This document shows positions 28,953 through 38,377 of a DNA stretch of 64,000 bases, in pieces (position 1 is the first letter of the stretch; each line of letters opens with the position of its first letter). Origin of the DNA: an uncultured Planococcus sp. (GTDB lineage Bacteria > Bacillota > Bacilli > Bacillales_A > Planococcaceae); the NCBI GenBank assembly GCA_947493585.1, contig CANLRI010000001.1, positions 1,984,001 through 2,048,000 of the forward strand. The letters run 5' to 3'. Both the position numbers and the translations under genes were made by a program. The notes below the pieces were generated by a model. The model was not told the DNA's origin. It did not search any database and worked only from the letters and a program-made list of their open reading frames with translations.

Positions 28953-29549
28953 TGAAATGATAGTATGCATTGCAACGTAAGCCATGTAGCAAACAACTTC
29001 ACGTGCAAAGAATGGTGCGATGTTCGAAAATCCTTTAAACTCAGTCGTCGGCGTCGGCGAGGAATTGGCATCGATTCCTGCGTGTTCCGCCATTAACAGC
29101 GCACGCTTCATATGTAAGGGATCGCTGACGACAAGAAAACTCGACAAATCATTTTCTTCAGCCACTTCACCAGCGAAGAGGAAGTTTTCTTCTGTAATGA
29201 GTGATTGGGTCTCGATCAAAATATCTTCTTCAGGGATATTATTGCGGATCGCGAAATCCCGGCTCACGACCGACTCAGCAAAATCCGCACCATCTGTAAT
29301 GCCGCCTGTAAAAATGATTTTCTCGACATAGCCTTCTTCGTATAGATCGATGGCGTGGCGAATGCGCTGCTCTAGCACCGGCGAAGGCTCCCCATCGATG
29401 ACTTTCGTGCCGAGCACGATAGCCGCATCCGCTTCCATTAACTCGGATTCGCCGGCAAAAGTCCAAATGCTTATGGCAGTGGCTGCGATTAATACGGTTT
29501 GTATAAGAGAGATTATGATTAAAATCCGTTTCCAGTTATTGCTGAACAC
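28950..29549 (-). CDS. YdcF/SanA-family (DUF218) membrane protein
   Basis: 199 residues: one N-terminal membrane helix (about 8-30) and an extracytoplasmic DUF218 domain starting at AAIVLGTKV (about 42-50), with FTGGITDG (about 80-87) and VSDPLHMKRA (about 142-151). DUF218 proteins (SanA, ElyC, YdcF) are linked to envelope carbohydrate metabolism; the reaction is not known. Confidence 0.85.
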   Translation of the reverse strand: MFSNNWKRILIIISLIQTVLIAATAISIWTFAGESELMEADAAIVLGTKVIDGEPSPVLEQRIRHAIDLYEEGYVEKIIFTGGITDGADFAESVVSRDFAIRNNIPEEDILIETQSLITEENFLFAGEVAEENDLSSFLVVSDPLHMKRALLMAEHAGIDANSSPTPTTEFKGFSNIAPFFAREVVCYMAYVAMHTIIS

Positions 29550-29672
29550 GTTTCATTTCCACCTTTAGGTCTGTTTTTTCTCTATCTTTTTCCATTATAC
29601 GATATACCTCTCAAATAAACGGCGAAAAATCAAATGTCCATCATTTCTTCACAAGCGTTTATGGCAAAATAA

Positions 29673-29709
29673 AAAACCTTGCTTTCCCGATGGGGGAAAA
29701 CAAGGTTTT
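29673..29709 (-). terminator. Terminator of tRNA-Arg
   Basis: Hairpin AAAACCTTGtTTTCCC / GGGAAAgCAAGGTTTT followed by T-run on the minus strand, immediately after the tRNA. Confidence 0.9.
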
Positions 29710-29713
29710 AGGA

Positions 29714-29787
<74 letters not shown>

Positions 29788-29871
29788 ATGACTTTCCTCA
29801 CGAAAGACAATTTTAATTATAGAAATCATCCGAGGAAAAGTCAATGCTATTTCAAAAAAATATCTTTTTTC

Positions 29872-30468
29872 TTATTTTAGCCACTCTGGCATTGCTTCGC
29901 TGAGCTTGCTGAGCGCTTGTCCGCGGTGAGAAATCGCCGCTTTTTCTTCGGGTTCGAGTTCCGCCATGGCACGCTCCTGGGCAGGCACGTAAAAGATCGG
30001 GTCGTAGCCGAAGCCGTTGTTGCCTCTGCGCAAGCGCAAAATTTCACCTTCGCATGCCCCCGAGAAGGTTTGCGTTTGTTCACCCGGTGCGGCAACTGCC
30101 AAGACACAGCGGAATCGCGCGCTGCGCTCTCCATCCGCCACGCCAGATAGTTTCTCCAGCACTTTGTCGATATTGGCATCATCGCTCTTTTCGCCTCCCG
30201 CATAGCGTGCGGAATAGACGCCAGGCTCTCCATTCAATGCATCGATCTCAAGGCCGCTGTCGTCAGCAATGACCGGGATACCCAGTTCTTTTGCGACGCC
30301 TTCTGCTTTGAGGATGGCATTGGCTTCGAATGTTGTGCCAGTTTCTTCGATGTCGAGATCTTTTGCGACATCTCTTAAGGTCAACACTTCATAGCCTAAG
30401 GGCGACAGCAAGGTTTCAAAGTCTTTTGCCTTCCCTTTATTCTGTGTGGCAATGACGATTTTTTTCAT
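29872..30468 (-). CDS. ysnA: XTP/dITP pyrophosphatase (RdgB/HAM1)
   Basis: 198 residues. Removes non-canonical purine nucleotides (ITP, XTP, dITP). The T-Q-N-K-G-K start, [21 protein letters not shown] (about 67-87) and [10 protein letters not shown] are the family signatures. Start overlaps the rph stop by 4 bp (ATGA), so rph-ysnA is an operon. Confidence 0.96.
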   Translation of the reverse strand: MKKIVIATQNKGKAKDFETLLSPLGYEVLTLRDVAKDLDIEETGTTFEANAILKAEGVAKELGIPVIADDSGLEIDALNGEPGVYSARYAGGEKSDDANIDKVLEKLSGVADGERSARFRCVLAVAAPGEQTQTFSGACEGEILRLRRGNNGFGYDPIFYVPAQERAMAELEPEEKAAISHRGQALSKLSEAMPEWLK

Positions 30469-31217
30469 AGTGCAGATTCCACCTTTTCGCCAATCCGCGC
30501 CGACAATTCGCCGATCGCTTGTTTTTGGATTTGGATTAATTGCTGGATCCCCGCTTCACCGAGGTCGAGCATTTCGTTCAAGTCCTTGCGGCTGAATGTC
30601 GCTTCTTCTCCTGTGCCTTGCATTTCGACGAATTCGCCAGACCCTGTCATGACCAGGTTCATATCGACCGCGGCCGTTGAATCCTCTTCATAGTTCAAAT
30701 CCAGGATGGCTTGCTTGCTGCTGTTGATCCCAACGCTTGTGGCGGCCAAATAATCTGTCACAGGGAATACCGGTACGTCCAATTTGCCGAGCGCGATCGT
30801 CATGGCGATAAATGCGCCGGTAATGGAAGCTGTACGTGTCCCTCCGTCTGCTTGGATGACGTCACAGTCGATCCAAAGTGTGCGTTCGCCGATCTTCTCA
30901 AGATCCACGACAGCGCGCAAGGAACGGCCGATCAGGCGCTGGATTTCCATCGTGCGCCCGCCTAACTTGCCGCGAGTCGCTTCACGTTGGTTGCGGCTGC
31001 CTGTTGCGCGTGGCAGCATAGAATATTCCGCCGTTACCCAGCCTTTGCCTTGCCCTCTTAAGAAACTCGGGACACGCGATTCAATCGTTGCTGTGCAAAT
31101 CACTTTCGTCTGGCCGACTGTAATCAGGACCGATCCTTCTGGATGGATCAAATAATCCGTCTCTACTTCCACCGCGCGCAGTTCATTTGCTTGTCTATTA
31201 TCAATTCTTGTCATCAT
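30465..31217 (-). CDS. rph: Ribonuclease PH
   Basis: 250 residues. Phosphorolytic 3'-5' exoribonuclease that trims tRNA 3' ends. [28 protein letters not shown] (residues about 75-102; phosphate-binding R) and [17 protein letters not shown] are intact. The gene starts ATGATG; GGAGG is 5 bases before the first and 8 before the second ATG, so 31214 is an equal choice. Confidence 0.97.
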   Translation of the reverse strand: MMTRIDNRQANELRAVEVETDYLIHPEGSVLITVGQTKVICTATIESRVPSFLRGQGKGWVTAEYSMLPRATGSRNQREATRGKLGGRTMEIQRLIGRSLRAVVDLEKIGERTLWIDCDVIQADGGTRTASITGAFIAMTIALGKLDVPVFPVTDYLAATSVGINSSKQAILDLNYEEDSTAAVDMNLVMTGSGEFVEMQGTGEEATFSRKDLNEMLDLGEAGIQQLIQIQKQAIGELSARIGEKVESAL

Positions 31218-31269
31218 TGAATCCTCCTCATGTACTCAAAAAATCTTACCATAATTCTGCCTGGACGAC

Positions 31270-31299
31270 AAAAACCCGGCGGCTATGCCGTCAGGTTTT
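31270..31299 (-). terminator. Terminator of racE
   Basis: Hairpin AAAACCtgaCGGC/GCCGccgGGTTTT with T-run on the minus strand, overlapping the racE stop codon. Confidence 0.75.
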
Positions 31300-32100
31300 C
31301 GGGAATTGAATCGAACGGATGCACGGATCATCAATGGCAAGCCATTTTTTGATGATTGTGCGAAAAATCTCCGTCGAACCAGATGTATAAAATTGATGGA
31401 CGGGCGGTTTGCGGCGAACTGCGAACTTGTCCTGATAGCTCAAGTGCCGCGATACGTCTTTCGCCGTCTCCTGCGCCGAAGACAGAACCGTCACGGTATC
31501 GCCAAGCTCTTGCTCGATAAAGCCCTGCAATAGCGGATAATGGGTGCATCCGAGGATGGCGGTATCAAATTCCTTTGATTTGACCGCCGATAAAGTCTCG
31601 GCTACCATGCGGCGGGCAAACTCCCCTTCATACTCATCACTTTCCACGAGCGGGACAAAACGTGGACACGCCAATTGAATCACGTCCGAAGCCGAAACAA
31701 GCGATTTGATGGCTTTTTCATAAGCGCCGCTTTTGACGGTTCCGGATGTGCCGAGCACAGCAATTTTTTTCGTCGAAGAGGACTTGATGGCAGCACGGGC
31801 TCCAGGAAAAATAACACCGATGACTGGGATCGGCAATTTCTTCTGCAAGGAATTGAGCGCTGCCGCCGTTGCCGTATTGCAGGCGATGACCAGCATTTTG
31901 ATATTCATTTTCATGAGCGCTTCCGCCATCTGCCACGTATAGCGCCGCACTTCTGCAAGCGGTCTCGGGCCATACGGACACCTGGCATTATCGCCGATAT
32001 AACAGATTTTTTCATTAGGCAAAAGTTTCATAATTTCTTTGGCGACGGTCAATCCGCCGACGCCCGAATCAATGACTCCGATTGGCGCATTCAATGTCAT
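31291..32100 (-). CDS. racE: Glutamate racemase
   Basis: 269 residues. Makes D-glutamate for peptidoglycan. Catalytic cysteines in ACNTATAAA (about 74) and LGCTHYPLL (about 185), and the DSGVGG start (about 11-16), are present. ATG with AGGAGCGGGG upstream, 10 bp after the MarR gene. Confidence 0.97.
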   Translation of the reverse strand: MTLNAPIGVIDSGVGGLTVAKEIMKLLPNEKICYIGDNARCPYGPRPLAEVRRYTWQMAEALMKMNIKMLVIACNTATAAALNSLQKKLPIPVIGVIFPGARAAIKSSSTKKIAVLGTSGTVKSGAYEKAIKSLVSASDVIQLACPRFVPLVESDEYEGEFARRMVAETLSAVKSKEFDTAILGCTHYPLLQGFIEQELGDTVTVLSSAQETAKDVSRHLSYQDKFAVRRKPPVHQFYTSGSTEIFRTIIKKWLAIDDPCIRSIQFPKT

Positions 32101-32110
32101 AGCCCCGCTC

Positions 32111-32563
32111 CTATTTCATGTTGATGTGCATTTTCTCCAACAAGCTTGAAAATTGCTCGACTTCTTCTTCGCTGAAGTCTTCAAGTACTGCTTCTAAATA
32201 ATCCTGACGCTTCTTGATCACCTCTTCGATGATCCGTTCGCCTTCTTTCAATAATTTAATGCGCACTACCCGGCGGTCCTGCTCTTCGCGAATGCGAACG
32301 ACCAAATCGTTCTTTTCCATCCGGTCAACCAGGTCGGTTGTCGTGCTGAATGCCAGAAACATTTTATTCGACAAATCGCCGATTGTCATATCGCCATGTT
32401 CAAATAGCCATTGAAGCGCCACGAACTGCGGCGGTGTGATGGTATACGAATTTAAGATTTCACGGCCTTTTTGCTTGATAATCCCGGATATATAACGCAA
32501 TTCCTTTTCCATAAATGCCACACGCTCCAAGTCGTGGCGGCGGTTTAAGTTGTCTTCAGTCAT
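32111..32563 (-). CDS. ysmB: MarR-family transcriptional regulator (YsmB-like)
   Basis: 150 residues. Winged helix at about 55-100 (GDLSNKMFLAFSTTTDLVDRME then the wing R-E-E-Q-D-R-R). Probably in one transcript with racE, as ysmB-racE in B. subtilis. Ligand and operator not visible. The Shine-Dalgarno AGGGAG is rather far (12 bases). Confidence 0.9.
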   Translation of the reverse strand: MTEDNLNRRHDLERVAFMEKELRYISGIIKQKGREILNSYTITPPQFVALQWLFEHGDMTIGDLSNKMFLAFSTTTDLVDRMEKNDLVVRIREEQDRRVVRIKLLKEGERIIEEVIKKRQDYLEAVLEDFSEEEVEQFSSLLEKMHINMK

Positions 32564-32637
32564 GGACTTGGTTCACTCCCTAGCTACTGGTATTTGTTTC
32601 ATAGTGACGCTTTCGCTCCCATAAGGCAAGAGCCGCA

Positions 32638-33105
32638 TTATTTACCCGAAGAAGTCAGACTTCCACTTTGCAGCATCGCCTTGTCCGCGTCGCTCCACGG
32701 ATGGCCTTTGCCGCTCGTTTTGGAGATCTGGACAACGGCGCCTCTGCCGGTGAAACAGGTTTCCTGCTTGTCGTTCATTGCCCAATAATGGATATCTGCC
32801 GAAGAGTTTCCGATCGATTCAACTTTCACGTATATCTTCAATTGTTCATCGAAAAATACTTGGCGGACGAAATCGACCTGCATGTCCGCCACCACGGGAA
32901 TCAAGTCACTGCCTTTTGAAAGCCACGCTTGCATCAAGCCGATTTCTTTCATGAATTCGATTCTGGCGTATTCAAAATATGCGATGGGCACCGTGTTGTT
33001 AACGTGCCCGAACATATCCGTTTCCGAAAAGCGCACGTGTACAGGTGCGTAAAACGTAAAACCTTGTTGCCATTTAGTGAAATCCTCTATGTATGCCGCT
33101 CTCAT
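32638..33105 (-). CDS. ysmA: Acyl-CoA thioesterase, 4HBT family (YsmA-like)
   Basis: 155 residues. Hotdog-fold thioesterase of the 4-hydroxybenzoyl-CoA type; the catalytic D appears in VRFSETDMFGHVNNTVPIAYFE (about 24-45). It stands between the MarR gene and sdhB. In B. subtilis gerE lies between ysmA and ysmB; here only 74 bp of non-coding sequence remain. Confidence 0.88.
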   Translation of the reverse strand: MRAAYIEDFTKWQQGFTFYAPVHVRFSETDMFGHVNNTVPIAYFEYARIEFMKEIGLMQAWLSKGSDLIPVVADMQVDFVRQVFFDEQLKIYVKVESIGNSSADIHYWAMNDKQETCFTGRGAVVQISKTSGKGHPWSDADKAMLQSGSLTSSGK

Positions 33106-33203
33106 TCCAGTTCCCCCTGTAAATCAGTTCTCATTTTGTTAGTATAGCAAAAACTGGCGCAAAGGACATCTGTTTCAACCAAGCTTGGGTATTTTCAACT
33201 GAA

Positions 33204-33231
33204 ACAAAAAACTCCGCCATAAAGGCGGAGT
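33204..33231 (-). terminator. Terminator of sdhCAB
   Basis: Perfect stem ACTCCGCC/GGCGGAGT with 5-base loop, followed by T-run on the minus strand. Confidence 0.92.
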
Positions 33232-33236
33232 GTAAA

Positions 33237-34007
33237 TTAGTCGACCATGTGATCGCTTCCGAAGAAGTTACGGAACATTTGGATGCTCACGTCGCGGTTC
33301 AAAGCTGCAATGGAAGTGGTCAAAGGAATACCTTTCGGGCACGATTCCACACAGTTTTGGGAGTTACCGCAATCCGCAAGGCCGCCTTCGCCCATGATAG
33401 CGTTCAAACGCTCGTCACGGTTCATGGCACCTGTTGGATGCGCGTTCATCAAGCGGACTTGAGAAAGCGGAGCTGCACCGATAAAGTCGGATTTCTCGTT
33501 GACGTTCGGGCAAGCTTCAAGACATACGCCGCACGTCATACATTTAGACAATTCATAAGCCCATTGGCGTTTGCGCTCAGGCATACGTGGACCTTCGCCA
33601 AGATCATGCGTACCGTCGATCGGTACCCACGCTTTGACTTTCTTCAGCGAGTCGAACATGCGGCTGCGGTCTACGATCAAATCGCGGACGACAGGGAATG
33701 TTCTCATCGGCTGAAGGCGGATCGGCTGTTCCAATTGGTCGACAAGAGCTGTACACGACTGGCGAGCTTTGCCGTTGATGACCATTGAACATGCGCCACA
33801 AACTTCCTCGAGGCAGTTCATGTCCCAGTTGACTGGAGTTGTTTTCTTTCCTTCTATGTTGACCGGGTTGCGCCGGATTTCCATCAATGCGGAAATGACG
33901 TTCATGTTGGCGCGATATGGCAATTCGAACTTTTCCCAATACGAACTTTCGTCAGTAGAGTTCTGGCGTTCGATTTCGAAAATAACCGTTTTTGCTGCTT
34001 CACCCAT
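33237..34007 (-). CDS. sdhB: Succinate dehydrogenase iron-sulfur subunit
   Basis: 256 residues. Carries electrons from SdhA to cytochrome b. The [2Fe-2S] ligands are in CLEEVCGACSMVINGKARQSC-type spacing (about 65-85), and the 4Fe-4S and 3Fe-4S clusters use CMTCGVCLEACP (about 156-167) and CGNSQNCVESCPKG. Third gene of sdhCAB at the inner face of the membrane. Confidence 0.98.
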   Translation of the reverse strand: MGEAAKTVIFEIERQNSTDESSYWEKFELPYRANMNVISALMEIRRNPVNIEGKKTTPVNWDMNCLEEVCGACSMVINGKARQSCTALVDQLEQPIRLQPMRTFPVVRDLIVDRSRMFDSLKKVKAWVPIDGTHDLGEGPRMPERKRQWAYELSKCMTCGVCLEACPNVNEKSDFIGAAPLSQVRLMNAHPTGAMNRDERLNAIMGEGGLADCGNSQNCVESCPKGIPLTTSIAALNRDVSIQMFRNFFGSDHMVD

Positions 34008-34031
34008 GGTAAATTAGCTCCCTTCTTATTG

Positions 34032-35780
34032 CTATGCTTTCGCGGAATAGTCGCGTTTGCGTGGCGGGATCAAGCCAGTGTCGACTTCTTCATAATGGAA
34101 GATCGGCGCATCGTAACCGTTGAACTTCGCCATAGTCGTCTTCAGGAATTCCTCGTCATTACGTTCCGGGAATTCCGGTTTGTAATGAGCGCCGCGGCTT
34201 TCGTTGCGTTTTAACGCACCGATCGTGATGACACGTGCTAAATGTAGCATATTTTTCAACTGACGGGTAAACATGGCACCTTGGTTGCTCCAAAGTTGCG
34301 TATCCGTCATGCTGATGTGGTTAAAGCGTTCAAGCAGCTCCTGGATTTTGCGGTCTGTTTCTTCGAGGCGGTCATTATAGCGTACGACCGTCACGTTGTC
34401 CGTCATCCATTCGCCTAGTTCCTTGTGCAAGACGTAAGCATTTTCAGTTCCGTCAAGCGCCAGGATTTCATCCCATTTACGCTGCTCTTCAGCTTCGTGC
34501 TTCGCGTAAATATCATTCGGCAAGTCTTCCGCTAGGACCTCGAGGCCTTTAACATAATCAAGGGCATTCGGTCCAGCGACCATGCCGCCGTAAATCGCTG
34601 ACAATAAGGAGTTTGCGCCGAGACGGTTTGCACCGTGCTGGGAATAATCGCATTCGCCTGCTGCCAAAACGCCTGGGATGTTCGTCATCTGATGATCGTC
34701 GACCCATAGCCCGCCCATTGAATAGTGGACAGCCGGGAAAATCTTCATCGGAACTTTACGCGGATCGTCGCCTGTGAATTTCTCATAGATTTCGATGATG
34801 CCGCCCAGTTTGATGTCGAGTTCTTTCGAATCTTTATGGGAAAGGTCCAAGTACACCATGTTCTCGCCGTTGATGCCGAGTTTTTGGTTAACGCACACGT
34901 CGAAGATTTCGCGTGTAGCGATATCACGTGGGACCAGGTTTCCGTAAGCAGGATATTTTTCCTCCAGGAAGTACCAAGGCTTGCCGTCTTTATACGTCCA
35001 GATTCGCCCGCCTTCACCGCGTGCAGATTCTGACATCAAGCGAAGCTTGTCGTCGCCAGGAATCGCTGTCGGGTGGATTTGGATGAATTCGCCGTTCGCA
35101 TAATAAGCGCCTTGCTGATAGACGATCGATGCAGCAGATCCTGTGTTGATGACAGAGTTCGTAGATTTTCCGAAGATAATCCCCGGTCCGCCAGTTGCCA
35201 TGATAACAGCATCCGAACGGAACGATTTGATCTCCATCGTCGTCAAGTTCTGTGCAGTGATTCCTCTTGAAACGCCTTCGTCATCGATGACGAGGCCAAG
35301 GAATTCCCAGCCTTCATATTTCGTGATAAGTCCAGCTACTTCATAGCGGCGAACTTGCTCATCGAGTGCGTATAGCAATTGCTGGCCAGTTGTTGCGCCG
35401 GCAAATGCCGTTCTGTGGTGCATCGTGCCGCCGAAACGACGGAAGTCAAGAAGCCCTTCAGGCGTACGGTTGAACATGACGCCCATGCGGTCAAGTAGGC
35501 GGATGATGCCAGGTGCTGCATCAGCCATTGCTTTAACCGGCTTTTGGTTAGCTAGGAAGTCGCCGCCGTAAACGGTGTCATCCAAGTGAATTGCCGGGGA
35601 ATCCCCTTCACCTTTTGTATTCACCGCTCCGTTAATGCCGCCCTGTGCGCACACAGAGTGAGACCGTTTAACTGGAACGATGGAAAATAGATCGGCAGGT
35701 GCTCCTGCTTCGGCAACTTTGATCGCTGCCATTAGGCCAGCTAGGCCCCCACCGACGATAGAAATTTTGCCTTTCGCCAT
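34032..35780 (-). CDS. sdhA: Succinate dehydrogenase flavoprotein subunit
   Basis: 582 residues. Oxidises succinate to fumarate. The covalent-FAD histidine is in RSHSVCAQGGING (about 41), the dinucleotide fold GGGLAGLMAA (about 10-19), and catalytic HPTAIPGDD and R in SARGEGG are present. ATG at 35780 preferred: an in-frame GTG 12 bases upstream is part of the Shine-Dalgarno GGAGTG. Confidence 0.98.
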   Translation of the reverse strand: MAKGKISIVGGGLAGLMAAIKVAEAGAPADLFSIVPVKRSHSVCAQGGINGAVNTKGEGDSPAIHLDDTVYGGDFLANQKPVKAMADAAPGIIRLLDRMGVMFNRTPEGLLDFRRFGGTMHHRTAFAGATTGQQLLYALDEQVRRYEVAGLITKYEGWEFLGLVIDDEGVSRGITAQNLTTMEIKSFRSDAVIMATGGPGIIFGKSTNSVINTGSAASIVYQQGAYYANGEFIQIHPTAIPGDDKLRLMSESARGEGGRIWTYKDGKPWYFLEEKYPAYGNLVPRDIATREIFDVCVNQKLGINGENMVYLDLSHKDSKELDIKLGGIIEIYEKFTGDDPRKVPMKIFPAVHYSMGGLWVDDHQMTNIPGVLAAGECDYSQHGANRLGANSLLSAIYGGMVAGPNALDYVKGLEVLAEDLPNDIYAKHEAEEQRKWDEILALDGTENAYVLHKELGEWMTDNVTVVRYNDRLEETDRKIQELLERFNHISMTDTQLWSNQGAMFTRQLKNMLHLARVITIGALKRNESRGAHYKPEFPERNDEEFLKTTMAKFNGYDAPIFHYEEVDTGLIPPRKRDYSAKA

Positions 35781-35825
35781 TGTAGTGTTCACTCCTCTTT
35801 TAATTCACCAATGTTTGGGACATCC

Positions 35826-36437
35826 TTAAACGAATGCAAACAATGCTCTGATACCAATGATCGATAATACAATAAAGACTAGAAGTGTGAAATAAGTTGA
35901 GTAGCGTTGTGCTTTCGCTGAAACCGTGATTCCCCACGTTACAAAGAAAGACCACAATCCATTCGCCAAGTGGAACGTCGCGGACAGGACACCCAATACG
36001 TAGAAGGCGAACATAAACGGATTCGACAGGATGTTTTCCATCATGTTGAAATCTGCCTCTGCTGCACCAATCGCAACTTGGAATCTTGTCTCAAACACGT
36101 GCCATGCGATAAAGACCACAAGAAAAATACCGGTGTAACGCTGTGCAACAAATAAGATGTTGCGCATGTAGCTGTAATGCCCCGGGTTGTTTTTCGCTGT
36201 GAACGCTATGTATAATCCGTAGAAAGCATGATACATGAGCGGCAAGTAAATGACGAAAATCTCCAAGAAGATGACGAATGGAAGATTTGCCATGAAGTGG
36301 GCAGCTTGGTTAAACGCTTCCACGCCTTGCGTAGCGAAATGGTTGACGATCAAATGCTGCGTCAAGAACAATCCGATTGGAATGACCCCGAGTAAAGAGT
36401 GCAGCCTGCGCATTAAAAATTCACGATTGTTATCCAA
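35826..36437 (-). CDS. sdhC: Succinate dehydrogenase cytochrome b558 subunit
   Basis: 203 residues, five membrane helices, of the B. subtilis type with two haems (histidines in HSLLGVIP, QHLIVNHFA, MYHAFYG, AWHVFETR and ATFHLANGLW). Start is TTG at 36437 with AGGGGGG eight bases upstream; the protein then begins DNNREFLMRRLHS like relatives. First gene of sdhCAB. Confidence 0.95.
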   Translation of the reverse strand: MDNNREFLMRRLHSLLGVIPIGLFLTQHLIVNHFATQGVEAFNQAAHFMANLPFVIFLEIFVIYLPLMYHAFYGLYIAFTAKNNPGHYSYMRNILFVAQRYTGIFLVVFIAWHVFETRFQVAIGAAEADFNMMENILSNPFMFAFYVLGVLSATFHLANGLWSFFVTWGITVSAKAQRYSTYFTLLVFIVLSIIGIRALFAFV

Positions 36438-36543
36438 AAATTTTACCCCCCTCAAAACATTAGTTGGCAGCACAAAGTTTTCCTATATCAGGAAAATATC
36501 TTTGCGATGCTATAAGCATCATGTACAAGAATATGACATATTT

Positions 36544-36572
36544 ATTGTACTCCCCCCCTCTAGGAGCGTCAA
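36544..36572 (-). promoter_or_regulatory. SigA-type promoter of sdhCAB
   Basis: Minus strand TTGACG - 17 bp - TACAAT. The roughly 100-base leader down to sdhC has two hairpins, GATGCttataGCATC and TTTTCCtgatatAGGAAAA. Bases 36573-36785 hold no gene I can see. Confidence 0.75.
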
Positions 36573-36787
36573 GGCAAGGAAGCCTTTTTAAGGGCATCAA
36601 CTCTAGGATCTGCGAGAGTTTTTGTCGATGTTAAATAGGAAAGAATTCATGAAAAGCTATATTTTCATTTCAAAACAGGCGAGATATAGGCATCTGTTTC
36701 ACTGTTTTATAAGCTCATATAGGACCGCAATGGCATCATATCAAATTTGAACAAATTGTGAATTTTTGCACAAACTCTCAGGAACGC

Positions 36788-36814
36788 AAAAAAGCCCAGC
36801 TTGGCTGGGCTTTT
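36788..36814 (-). terminator. Terminator of lysC
   Basis: Perfect stem AAAAGCCCAGC/GCTGGGCTTTT with 3-base loop directly after the lysC stop. Confidence 0.92.
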
Positions 36815-36817
36815 GGC

Positions 36818-38044
36818 TTATCTAACAGACGCTGGCGTCAAGCCGTATGCATCGTGGAGGGCATTTGCTGAGCGTTCCATTTCACTCGCCGGCACGACAA
36901 CAGAGACTTTGATTTCAGACGTGCTGACCATTTTCACAGGCACATCCTGCGCACGGAGAATATCGAACATTTTGGCAGCGACACCTGGGTTCGACACCAT
37001 GCCGGATCCGACAATCGACACTTTTGCCAAACCGGTTTCGATATCGATGGCGTTATAGCCAATCTGCTCCTGAGCTTCCGACAACACGCGCTGCGCTTCT
37101 GCCAGACTGTCTTCTTTGATGGAGAAAGAAACAGACGGCGGAAACTCTTCGCTAATGCTTTGTACGATGATGTCAACATCGATCAAATGATCCGCCAAAG
37201 TCGTGAAGATATGGGCAAGCGATCCGTTAAAGGGCTTGGTATAGCTGATAGTGATGCGGGCGATGTCTTTTTCGAATGCCACACCGCGCACGATTAGATT
37301 TTTTTCCACAGTGATCACCTCTTGTATGATAGTTCCCGGTTCATCCGAGTAGCTGGCCCTTACAGAGAGGGGCACTTGGTTATTCTTGGCAAATTCAACG
37401 GCGCGCGGATGAAGCACTCCCGCCCCGAGATTGGCCAGTTCGAGCATTTCATCGTATGAAATCTGTTCCAGTTTGCGGGCGCCTGCCACATAACGCGGGT
37501 CGGAAGTGTAGACACCGTCAACATCCGTGTAAATCTCGCATTTGTCTGCACCTAAAGCAGCCGCCAGCGCCACAGCAGTCGTATCGGACCCGCCACGGCC
37601 GAGCGTCGTGATGTTCCCGCTCTTGTCGACACCTTGGAAACCTGCGACTACACAGAACATGCCGAGGTCGAGCGCTTCTTCTAAACGCTGCGTATGAATC
37701 GTTTCGATGCGTGCATTGCGAGGGACGGATTCCGTTTCGATACCCGCCTGCCACCCTGTAAAACTTAAGGCATCATGACCGAGTTCTTTAAATGCCATCG
37801 CCAATAGCGAAATGGTTACTTGTTCACCTGTCGCCAGCAACATGTCCATTTCACGCTTTGACGGCTCGGCGGAAATCTCGCCTGCGAGGCCGAGTAGCGT
37901 GTCTGTCGTTTTGCCCATCGCCGAAACGACGATGACGACCCGCTTTCCTTGTTGTTTTTCACGGATGGCGCGCTTTGCTACACCTACGATTTTCTCAGGA
38001 GACGCTACAGACGTCCCACCGAATTTCATTACGATTGTTGTCAT
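36818..38044 (-). CDS. lysC: Aspartokinase (lysine-sensitive type)
   Basis: 408 residues. Phosphorylates aspartate at the head of the lysine/diaminopimelate route. Kinase core VMKFGGTSVAS (about 5-15), GRGGSDTTAVALAAAL and YTDVDGVYTSDPR, then two C-terminal ACT domains (about 265-400). Start at M-T-T-I-V-M chosen: GGGAGTG precedes it. The lysine riboswitch upstream agrees with a lysC identity. A smaller beta subunit from an internal start, known for B. subtilis AKII, is possible but not shown. Confidence 0.97.
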   Translation of the reverse strand: MTTIVMKFGGTSVASPEKIVGVAKRAIREKQQGKRVVIVVSAMGKTTDTLLGLAGEISAEPSKREMDMLLATGEQVTISLLAMAFKELGHDALSFTGWQAGIETESVPRNARIETIHTQRLEEALDLGMFCVVAGFQGVDKSGNITTLGRGGSDTTAVALAAALGADKCEIYTDVDGVYTSDPRYVAGARKLEQISYDEMLELANLGAGVLHPRAVEFAKNNQVPLSVRASYSDEPGTIIQEVITVEKNLIVRGVAFEKDIARITISYTKPFNGSLAHIFTTLADHLIDVDIIVQSISEEFPPSVSFSIKEDSLAEAQRVLSEAQEQIGYNAIDIETGLAKVSIVGSGMVSNPGVAAKMFDILRAQDVPVKMVSTSEIKVSVVVPASEMERSANALHDAYGLTPASVR

Positions 38045-38080
38045 TTTCTTCACTCCCACTTAAAGTAAGTGGCCCTCAAT

Positions 38081-38322
38081 AAAAAAGAGGCAACTCGCCG
38101 ATTGCCCGACAAGCTACCTCTCTTCTCATGTACGATTTCAAACGTCCATGTGAGATAGCCCTCCAGAGTCAAACTCTGACAGCCCTACATCTCTTAAATG
38201 CAGGACCAGCATACACGCAAGCAGTGCGCGTAAACTTCGGCGGGCGTCCCTTTCGGCATCCTTCACAGATTCTGCAAATCTCGGAATGCTTACTTTTGAC
38301 GTCCGCTCCTCTATCATCACTT
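38081..38322 (-). promoter_or_regulatory. Lysine riboswitch (L-box) upstream of lysC
   Basis: Minus strand carries the conserved words AGAGGAGCGGA near the 5' end, GCCGAAAGGG, GCTGGTCCTGCA, CTGTCAGAGTTTGACTCTGG and GGGCTATCT, in L-box order. It ends in a long terminator (38087-38120, GAGGTAGCTTGTCG/CGGCGAGTTGCCTC, all pairs allowing G-U) and TTTTTT. High lysine should favour termination. Confidence 0.92.
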
Positions 38323-38348
38323 TTTACAAGTGATTCAATTGTGTTCTT

Positions 38349-38377
38349 ACAATACCACGAAGTTATTCCTGTTGCAA
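38349..38377 (-). promoter_or_regulatory. SigA-type promoter of the lysC leader
   Basis: Minus strand TTGCAA - 17 bp - TATTGT, overlapping the last codons of uvrC. Confidence 0.6.
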
